A DNA stretch of 64,000 bases from Pseudomonas viridiflava (GTDB lineage: Bacteria; Pseudomonadota; Gammaproteobacteria; Pseudomonadales; Pseudomonadaceae): NCBI RefSeq assembly GCF_900602065.1, contig NZ_UWFN01000285.1, positions 372,001-436,000 of the forward strand. The letters are read 5' to 3'. Below the pieces are notes generated by a model, which saw only the letters and a program-made list of their open reading frames with translations, was not told the origin of the DNA and searched no databases. The position numbers were made by a program, and so were the translations under genes. This document shows, one piece after another, positions 62,853 to 64,000 of the stretch. The first letter of the stretch is position 1. Each line of letters starts with the position of its first letter.

Positions 62853-63686
62853 ATGATCAGGGTAGAACGGGCGGAATGCCCACCTAGTTTGAATGGTCCT
62901 GATTCAAAAGGTAGCCGAGAGCGAGCAGCCGCACTTGTCGCGCAAGCGGCAGGTGGAAAAACAAAGTTCAAAGCGTATAGAGAGTCTGATGTCGTTCTCA
63001 CTCTACGCGAGATGTTCAATAAGAAATGCGCTTACTGCGAGTTCAACTATGCAGCAGGCTCCCCCGAGGATATTGAGCATTTTCGTCCCAAAGGTGCCGT
63101 AGTCATCAACGGCCAACTTACCAAGCCAGGGTATTATTGGTTAGCCGCAGAGTGGAGCAATCTGTTGCCATCCTGCATCGATTGTAATCGCAAACGCTCC
63201 AAGGAGTTTGCGGTACCCAATCAAGCGTCCTCGGGAAAAGCCAACCTATTTCCCGTAGTGGACGAAGCACACCGATGGCGTAGCCATACCGCTCCCAACG
63301 TGAACGAGCAACCGTTGTTACTCAACCCCTGTGATGACTATCCCGACCAACACCTCGAGTTTCTAAATGACGGTTTGGTACGGGCAGTAGCCGATACCGC
63401 TGGAAACCCCAGCCCCAAAGGCGAAACCTCGATAGAGGTCTTCGGTCTGTTACGCCATGACCTTGTCGAACAGCGGGCCGCCAAGCAACTCATGATCAGA
63501 GCAGCCATCGAACGCGCCCTTGAGGCCGCCGAGATAGCCGAGGATACGGACGACATCACACGTAGAGAGAAATGGCTAAACCTTTCTGCAAATCTTCTAA
63601 TGGACGCTCGGGCTCACTTAGACCCGCGACAACCGTATAGGGCAGCAAGCGAGGCGATTTTCCGCGAATATGGCATTCCGCTCTAG
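62853..63686 (+). CDS. HNH endonuclease, PtuB-like
   Basis: A 277-residue protein with an intact HNH zinc core: CAYCEF (C59, C62), DIEHFRPKGAV (catalytic H76), YYWLAAEWSNLLPSCIDCNR (N103, C108, C111). The layout matches PtuB/TIGR02646-type nucleases of Septu and retron-Septu systems. The ATG at 62853 has AGGAAG upstream, 15 bases after the HNH-ATPase stop, so the two are one operon. It probably cleaves nucleic acid under control of the ATPase. No reverse transcriptase or retron RNA accompanies it. Confidence 0.82.
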   Translation: MIRVERAECPPSLNGPDSKGSRERAAALVAQAAGGKTKFKAYRESDVVLTLREMFNKKCAYCEFNYAAGSPEDIEHFRPKGAVVINGQLTKPGYYWLAAEWSNLLPSCIDCNRKRSKEFAVPNQASSGKANLFPVVDEAHRWRSHTAPNVNEQPLLLNPCDDYPDQHLEFLNDGLVRAVADTAGNPSPKGETSIEVFGLLRHDLVEQRAAKQLMIRAAIERALEAAEIAEDTDDITRREKWLNLSANLLMDARAHLDPRQPYRAASEAIFREYGIPL

Positions 63687-63841
63687 CCTAACTTGATCGC
63701 TCAAAAAATTGCCCAAACTGAATTGGTAAAGCGATGAGCACAACGATCAGCTACGCCAGGTGAACGCGGCCTCGTAGCTGGGCCGAGGATGGGATGTAGG
63801 CGCATACCACTACGTCGCGTGCCCACGCTCGGCCTTCGCGT

Positions 63842-64000
63842 TTACAACAAGCGCCGGATCAAACCAACCAACGACGGACGCGGCCTTAACAACAGCGCCC
63901 GCACCGCACTGTTGCCACGAATGCCCAGAAGCAGCCCCACTTGCGACTCGTCCGCCCCGCCCCTATACAGCAATCCTGCCACAGTACGCCGAGCATCCCG
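63842..64000 (-). CDS. possible tyrosine recombinase C-terminus (partial)
   Basis: The minus frame is open from the window edge to TAA at 63842: RDARRTVAGLLYRGGADESQ, VGLLLGIRGNSAVRALLLRP and RPSLVGLIRRLL. The first part resembles the HxLRRT...G.....V...LGH region of tyrosine recombinases, although H is replaced by R in what is visible and no catalytic tyrosine follows. It may be a degenerate or structurally related integrase. Too short for certainty. Confidence 0.35.
   Translation of the reverse strand, partial: RDARRTVAGLLYRGGADESQVGLLLGIRGNSAVRALLLRPRPSLVGLIRRLL

Overview
The window looks like the chromosome of a Pseudomonas from the fluorescens/syringae side of the genus. Gene content and order support this: the cysM-rlmD-relA operon next to a convergent-side gacS and ldhA, then tlpA-like/arsC/wrbA/DUF2069, phoP-phoQ, pcpS and a two-ATP-cone nrdA. 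So do the many REP hairpins built on 'tgtgggagcgaggcttgcccgcga' and 'tgtaggagctgccgaaggctgcga'. The taxon is inferred from recognised families and repeats, not from a database search.

Bases 1 to about 32340 are core genome: stringent response (relA), rRNA and tRNA modification (rlmD, ttcA), cysteine synthesis (cysM), Gac global regulation, lactate dehydrogenase, the arsC-wrbA-DUF2069 operon, dctA with a sigma-54 promoter and two upstream palindromes, phoPQ, the phosphopantetheinyl transferase pcpS, a FhuF-like protein, and nrdA/nrdB, each preceded by a pair of NrdR-like boxes. Between nrdA and nrdB lie a YhfG-Fic toxin pair whose fic has an in-frame amber at codon 5, and a chemoreceptor. REP hairpins occupy most intergenic spaces; a 232-bp MITE-like element has inserted into one of them and its unoccupied paralogue is also in the window.

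From about 32340 to 64000 the sequence is accessory and mosaic. In order: an XRE regulator with a palindromic operator and a divergent unknown gene; a gene-poor 1.1 kb with a frameshifted pseudogene; a truncated transposase; an unknown two-gene unit; a complete type I secretion locus (TolC-, HlyB- and HlyD-like proteins, a small anchored protein and a 1666-residue RTX protein); remnants of hupE-like and nasA-like genes; a 1203-residue SIR2 protein (probable NAD-consuming antiphage effector); a NIT-domain chemoreceptor; a MarR-GNAT fusion; fragments of lysE- and umuC-like genes; an IS66 element; and a Septu-like pair. In that pair the first gene fuses an HNH domain to an SMC/ABC-type ATPase, with leucine where the catalytic HNH histidine should be, and the second encodes an HNH protein with the histidine intact. 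The window ends in what may be the C-terminus of a tyrosine recombinase. The right-hand 14 kb therefore looks like a defence island, and the HNH-ATPase/HNH pair is the best candidate for an undescribed system variant.
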